Below are positions 8,746-12,705 of a DNA stretch of 12,705 nucleotides, in pieces. The position numbers were made by a program, and so were the translations under genes. Positions within the stretch are counted from its first letter, which is position 1. The number at the start of each line of letters is the position of its first letter. The notes under the pieces were generated by a model, which saw only the letters and a list, made by a program, of their open reading frames with translations, was not told where the DNA came from and did no database searches. This DNA comes from Hyphomicrobiales bacterium (GTDB lineage Bacteria; Pseudomonadota; Alphaproteobacteria; Rhizobiales; Rhizobiaceae), in assembly GCA_011087745.1 (NCBI GenBank), contig JAALLB010000023.1:1-12705 (forward strand), given 5' to 3'.

Positions 8746-9434
8746 CTAGTTTATTCCATCCCAGGAAGAAAATGCTTCGATAATTGCTGGTAATTCTGAA
8801 AGTCGGCTAATAACCGTCTCTGCACCAGCGTCAATCAATTCATCAGCGTGTGTATCATAGGTGTGAGTAGCGCCGGTAAATCCAACAATCCGTGTACCAG
8901 CAGCTCTAGCTGCGCCTATTCCATGAACACTGTCTTCCACAACAATCGCTTGCTGTGGCTGCATTTCAAACTCTTTCAAAGCCTTGTATATGATATCAGG
9001 TTCTGGTTTGTGCCTTGGTGGATCAAAATCCTTTGCTGAAAAAATATACGGGCGAAATTTATCGTATAAACCAACCCGGCCGAGCATTTTTTGCATCTTG
9101 TTTTGGGGGCCATTTGAACAGATACATCTGGCTTGATCCAATTGATCCAAAATTGTGTCAGCATCCCTGACATCTTGGCCTCTGCGACGCATTTTTCGCT
9201 TACATTTGCTTGAATTTTCTTCAGTGTGTCTTCAGGCAGTTTGCGGCCCAATTCTTTTTCCATTTCCTGCAATATGAGAGCGCTGTTTTGACCTGCAAAT
9301 GTCTGCGCAAATTCCTTTGGCTCCATCTCTATGCCAAATTCGGAATAAATCTCCATTTCGGCGGCCGCTGCAACGATCTCTGAATCCATCAAAACACCAT
9401 CGCAGTCAAAAATTACAAGCTGAATTTCAGTCAT
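8746..9434 (-). pseudogene. HAD-superfamily phosphatase gene (beta-phosphoglucomutase-like) with one-base frameshift
   Basis: The N-terminal frame from ATG 9434 reads VIFDCDGVLMDSE (motif I, with the nucleophile DxD) through ANVSEKCVAEAK. The rest of the protein is in the next frame: LDQLDQARCICSNG (motif II), KPEPDIIYKA (motif III lysine) and VVEDSVHGIGAARAAG (motif IV). The span is 689 bases; adding one base gives exactly 230 codons (229 residues), the normal size for this COG0637-type family. The switch falls at about 9170-9185, where one missing base, for example in the GCCAAGATG run, restores a continuous alignment. Without a correction the product would be a truncated cap domain plus unrelated sequence. 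The family dephosphorylates sugar phosphates or similar substrates; the substrate here is unknown. It is divergent from ccrM and ends with TAG. Confidence 0.88.
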
Positions 9435-9459
9435 CGGAACTCTCGTTAAATCTTTATTC

Positions 9460-9481
9460 GAATCGTTAGAACATTATTTAC
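9460..9481 (+). promoter_or_regulatory. Possible CtrA-like box and GANTC site upstream of ccrM
   Basis: GAATC (9460-9464) is a GANTC methylation site. TTAG, 7 bases, TTTAC (9466-9481) matches the CtrA pattern TTAA-N7-TTAAC at 7 of 9 fixed positions. In Caulobacter ccrM is controlled by CtrA and by GANTC methylation of its leader, which is why the site deserves notice. The DNA is AT-rich, so chance is a serious alternative. Confidence 0.3.
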
Positions 9482-9543
9482 CCTATTCAGTAACTATGGG
9501 CACCAGTTTTAGTCCCAATTTGTTTTGCGTAGGGTCAGTAAGT

Positions 9544-10677
9544 ATGAGCGTAGTTAAGCTTGCAGATTTAAAATCTGTAAATTCGAAGAATCCATCCTGG
9601 TTAAATTCCATTATCAAAGGTGACTGTGTTGCAGCCCTTGAAAAACTGCCGGAAAATTCTGTCGATGTAATTTTTGCAGACCCACCTTATAATCTGCAAT
9701 TGGATGGCGATCTTCATCGCCCAGATCAGTCGAAGGTTGATGCGGTTGATGATCATTGGGATCAATTTTCGACATTTGAAGCCTATGATGCGTTTACTCG
9801 GGCTTGGCTTCTAGCTGCACGCCGCGTGTTAAAACCGGAAGGTACAATCTGGGTAATTGGCTCTTATCACAATATTTTCCGTGTCGGCACTGTCTTGCAA
9901 GACATGGGTTTCTGGATTTTGAACGATGTTATTTGGCGCAAAACCAACCCGATGCCCAATTTCCGAGGCCGCCGCTTCACCAATGCCCATGAAACGATGA
10001 TATGGGCTTCCCCAACGCAGGGTGCGAAGGGCTATACGTTTAACTATGATGCAATGAAAATGGCCAATGATGAGGTGCAAATGCGCTCGGATTGGTTGTT
10101 TCCAATTTGTAATGGTGGTGAACGTCTCAAAGATGAAAACGGCGACAAGGTTCACCCAACGCAGAAGCCTGAAGCGCTTTTACATCGCGTTATCATGTCG
10201 TCTTCCAAGCCGGGTGATATCATTCTCGATCCATTTTTCGGATCAGGAACAACCGGTGCAGTCGCAAAGCGCCTTGGGCGTAACTTTGTCGGCATTGACC
10301 GCGAAGACAAATATATTGATGCAGCTTTAAAGCGCATTGATGCAGTTGAAGTTGTTAAGGCTCCGCAACTTGTTGTTACGACAGGAAAACGCGCCGAACC
10401 ACGTGTAGCATTTGGTGCATTGCTTGAATCAGGCTTGTTAAAGCCCGGAACTGTCCTGACAGATACAAAGAAACGCTGGAAAGCAAAAGTACGCATCGAT
10501 GGTTCTTTGGAGCATGCCGGTGAAACAGCTTCCATTCACCGGATGGGTGCAAAGGTTCAGGGGCTGGATGCCTGTAATGGTTGGACGTTCTGGCACACAA
10601 TCGAAGGCAAGAAACTTGTACAGATCGATGAAATTCGCAAGACTTATCGTTCAGAGGTAATGGCCGCTGGTGCCTAA
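9544..10677 (+). CDS. ccrM: CcrM-type adenine-N6 DNA methyltransferase (GANTC)
   Basis: From ATG 9544 the product is 377 residues. The catalytic motif DPPYN (46-50) precedes the S-adenosylmethionine-binding motif DPFFGSGTTG (229-238), the beta-class order. LHRPDQSKVDAVDDHWDQF, NPMPNFRGRRFTNAHE and KVHPTQKPEALL are characteristic of CcrM. The C-terminal part (about 280-365, with GLDACNGWTFWH) is the RAMA-like domain that CcrM proteins use for sequence recognition. It methylates adenine in GANTC in newly replicated DNA, and in many Alphaproteobacteria it sets cell-cycle-dependent gene expression and is often essential. The start at 9544 matches the family's N terminus; ATG 9496 would add 16 residues without similarity. 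It is complete, is divergent from the HAD gene, and ends 10 bases from the DUF11 gene's stop. Confidence 0.97.
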   Translation: MSVVKLADLKSVNSKNPSWLNSIIKGDCVAALEKLPENSVDVIFADPPYNLQLDGDLHRPDQSKVDAVDDHWDQFSTFEAYDAFTRAWLLAARRVLKPEGTIWVIGSYHNIFRVGTVLQDMGFWILNDVIWRKTNPMPNFRGRRFTNAHETMIWASPTQGAKGYTFNYDAMKMANDEVQMRSDWLFPICNGGERLKDENGDKVHPTQKPEALLHRVIMSSSKPGDIILDPFFGSGTTGAVAKRLGRNFVGIDREDKYIDAALKRIDAVEVVKAPQLVVTTGKRAEPRVAFGALLESGLLKPGTVLTDTKKRWKAKVRIDGSLEHAGETASIHRMGAKVQGLDACNGWTFWHTIEGKKLVQIDEIRKTYRSEVMAAGA

Positions 10678-10687
10678 CCAACTGGTT

Positions 10688-12601
10688 TCACTGTAAAGTA
10701 TCCACATCTTGCTGGGTAACGACATAAGTAGCTGTAAAGGTTACCGCGTCACCCGGCGCCAAGGTCTCCCAAATGCCATTGGTCCCGCTATCGGTTGAAT
10801 CTCCAGGTGTTCCCGCATCGGTGGTCAGGGTTTCATTTGAAGGAAGTGGGGGTGAGCCAGACCCACCATGGGAGTCAACTAAATCGATATTACTTACCGT
10901 CTGATTGCCTGTATTGGTTACAACATAGGTATAAGTGACCGTAACGCCCGCGGGCACATCTGCATCCGGTGAAGCAACTTTTGTCACTGTAATGTCTGGA
11001 CCGCCTGTTATGGTTGTTTGTGCTGTCGAATTGTTCGAATTGGCGGCCACACCACCTGCGGATGCACCTGATGAGCTTGCAGTGTTGGACACACCGTTCG
11101 TAATGCCAACAGAGTTATCAACATCAAGTTGGCTAAGCGTATAAGTCGCGGTAAACACCTGTGAACCGCTCACAGGAATGTTAGCTGATACCGGTGAAAA
11201 AGCAGAAAGTGTTCCCGTGCCAGCATTGCCATTAAAGGTAGGACCAGGATCAGTAATGACAACATTCTCGACAGGCACATTGCCGGTATTGTTAACTGTA
11301 TACGAGTAGATAATTGTGTCACCCGCATCGCTAAGGGTAGGAACAGCTCCTGCAGCAATAGTGGGAGTGCCAGAAGACTTCGAAAGCGTTATTGCTGGAA
11401 TTTCCCTGATAACGGTTTCAGTATCTGAATTGGATTGCAATCGCGTTGCAAAAGATTGAGCACCTGTTCCGATACCTGCTGTTGCAACGTTAACAACACT
11501 GGCAGCAGAAGCATCCCCCACTGTCGTGTTATAGGTGCCTGTACAGGTATGCGTGCCTCCAACTGCTATTGCACTCCCAATTGCCGGACAGTTAATGATC
11601 CCAATCTGATCATCACTGATCTGAATGTTTTGACCAGTATTGATCGGCAAAGGCCCATCATTTGTAACCACATAAGTATAGGTAATCGTTTCGCCCGCAC
11701 CCACATAGGTACTAACATTTGCACTCTTTGCCAGGCTAATTTCTTGATCAACAGAAATAACCGAGCTCGCCCAGATGCCAACACCGCGAGCAGCAGAGTT
11801 CAAATTGGTTAAACCTAAAACATTCTCGATAGATTCATTATAGGCAACTGTCGCGGATGATGTACCTGCAGGCCAGGTTGCCAGTACAGAGCCATTATCA
11901 TCGCCCACCGAATTGGGTGAACCGGTTGGACCGGTGTTATAAATACATTGGGCTTCATTGGCAGCCAATGCACCCGTTGCACCAGAGCCCGCTGCAGGGC
12001 CAATTATGACCGAAGTTGCTGCAGTTGCTGGATTAACAAGAGTAAGGGTTGGATTACCCGCATCACCTGTTGCCTGAATGAAGTCACATCTGTCAGTGAG
12101 AGTATTATTGTCAACGGAATCGATATCACTGATAACGAAAGAAATACCATCAGTTGGTACCGCAACACCCCCACTCGAAAACGAAAGCGTAGCAGTATTT
12201 GGTGCTTCACCGATCCCGCTATTGCCCGCATTGGAATCCCAGATCAAACCAACCGATGTCGCAGTGCCAAAAAATCCCACCTCGTTGATCGGGTTTCCTG
12301 GCACTGCAATACCGCCAGACCTGACAACCTGAGCCGTTCCATCAATTTGAAATCCGAACTCATCTGTGAGGGTAAATGTGACAGGACCTCCCGAGCCGGA
12401 AGGCCAATTGGGTGTTGTACCCAAATTCATAGAAAAATCGCTTGCCAGTGCTAAATTGGATCTGGTCAGAATTGTCGACGTCAAAATCAGCGCAGCTGAT
12501 ACGCGTTTTGCTGCGCGTACCTTCTTTGTTTTAACTGGCCAACAAAGCAAGCTTTTTAGATTTGGTTTTCTGTAATTTGGCAATTTATGAGCTACTAACA
12601 A
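10688..12601 (-). CDS. DUF11-repeat surface/secreted protein, C-terminally truncated
   Basis: The 637-residue frame begins at TTG 12601, because a TAA lies two codons upstream and no ATG or GTG is available before the signal sequence. Residues 25-54 form a signal peptide (AALILTSTILTRSNLALAS) after a long basic n-region. Residues 55-280 are a Gly/Ser/Thr-rich beta domain with two cysteines (C172, C219). Three DUF11-type repeats follow at about 285-400, 403-532 and 536-637, each with a [IV]-x-[LV]-[AST]-K start and a YxYxVxNxG core. Repeat 2 ends SQLDVDNSVGITNGVSNTAS, while repeat 3 stops at TQQDVDTLQ followed by TGA, so roughly 40 residues of that repeat and any later domain are missing. The base after the stop is already the ccrM tail region. 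Such proteins usually work in adhesion or as cell-surface fibres. No ribosome-binding site is seen. It may be a remnant. Confidence 0.75.
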   Translation of the reverse strand: MLVAHKLPNYRKPNLKSLLCWPVKTKKVRAAKRVSAALILTSTILTRSNLALASDFSMNLGTTPNWPSGSGGPVTFTLTDEFGFQIDGTAQVVRSGGIAVPGNPINEVGFFGTATSVGLIWDSNAGNSGIGEAPNTATLSFSSGGVAVPTDGISFVISDIDSVDNNTLTDRCDFIQATGDAGNPTLTLVNPATAATSVIIGPAAGSGATGALAANEAQCIYNTGPTGSPNSVGDDNGSVLATWPAGTSSATVAYNESIENVLGLTNLNSAARGVGIWASSVISVDQEISLAKSANVSTYVGAGETITYTYVVTNDGPLPINTGQNIQISDDQIGIINCPAIGSAIAVGGTHTCTGTYNTTVGDASAASVVNVATAGIGTGAQSFATRLQSNSDTETVIREIPAITLSKSSGTPTIAAGAVPTLSDAGDTIIYSYTVNNTGNVPVENVVITDPGPTFNGNAGTGTLSAFSPVSANIPVSGSQVFTATYTLSQLDVDNSVGITNGVSNTASSSGASAGGVAANSNNSTAQTTITGGPDITVTKVASPDADVPAGVTVTYTYVVTNTGNQTVSNIDLVDSHGGSGSPPLPSNETLTTDAGTPGDSTDSGTNGIWETLAPGDAVTFTATYVVTQQDVDTLQ

Positions 12602-12654
12602 TTTTTAATGTAGCATTAGCAGATTCTTTTCGCTGACAATTAGGGAGATGACGT

Positions 12655-12705
12655 TATACCCATCCTACTCCAAAACCCGAATGTTTTGGTGTGATATGAT
12701 ACGAA
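12655..12705 (-). repeat. Right copy of the 51-bp terminal inverted repeat
   Basis: This is the exact reverse complement of 2-52 and runs to the last base of the window. It lies 53 bases upstream of the TTG start of the DUF11 surface-protein gene, in non-coding sequence. It carries the same 7-bp-stem hairpin. No transposase or recombinase gene lies in the window, so nothing here shows it to be the end of an autonomous element. Confidence 0.9.

Noticed and set aside
10695..12600. Plus-strand open frames inside the DUF11 gene as separate genes
   Set aside because: They are low-complexity antisense shadows of the repeats, without ribosome-binding sites or recognisable domains.
1..12705. A composite transposon or complete linear element bounded by the inverted repeats
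   Set aside because: No transposase, integrase, replication or telomere-resolution gene is present, and the cargo is core metabolism plus ccrM in an arrangement typical of chromosomes.

Overview
The window looks like a piece of an alphaproteobacterial chromosome, probably Hyphomicrobiales (Rhizobiales)-like, with moderate-to-low GC. The evidence is a CcrM-type GANTC methyltransferase with a C-terminal RAMA-like domain, a threonine synthase / M16 peptidase / RimJ-type GNAT / EAL cluster, a divergent DsbD-alpha-like / YqgE pair, and an alphaproteobacterial lipoprotein between thrC and an HAD phosphatase. These assignments come from reading the proteins, not from a database search. No tRNA, rRNA, CRISPR array, transposase, integrase or phage gene was seen.

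Layout, left to right: a 51-bp repeat (2-52); a DsbD-alpha-like secreted protein on the minus strand, broken by an in-frame TAG (85-927); yqgE on plus (1059-1649). A minus-strand run then reads, in transcription order, thrC (7988-6585), M16 peptidase (6541-5255), GNAT with an in-frame TAG (5251-4673) and a membrane PAS-GGDEF-EAL protein (4548-1654). Divergent from thrC is a lipoprotein gene (8133-8741), which converges on an HAD phosphatase gene carrying a one-base frameshift (9434-8746). Divergent from that is ccrM (9544-10677), which runs tail-to-tail into a DUF11-repeat surface protein gene (12601-10688) that stops in the middle of its third repeat. The window ends with the same 51-bp repeat in inverted orientation (12655-12705).

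How the genes work together: thrC makes threonine. The M16 and GNAT genes follow it closely (43 and 3 bases), so they are probably co-transcribed, and the EAL protein may be read from the same transcript or from its own promoter. CcrM methylates GANTC and, in this class, ties DNA methylation to the cell cycle. The rest are cell-envelope functions (DsbD-like, lipoprotein, DUF11 protein) or housekeeping.

I do not see a new defence or mobile system. The unusual points are the perfect 51-bp inverted repeats at the exact ends, three genes each broken by a single point lesion (two ambers, one frameshift) beside long intact genes, and the DUF11 gene cut off against the end of ccrM. TAG is the normal final stop of four genes here, so a changed genetic code is unlikely. 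Recent pseudogenisation, sequence error or damage, and assembly effects at the repeats are the explanations to separate. There is no stretch over 300 bases without a gene; the longest gaps are about 110-145 bases.
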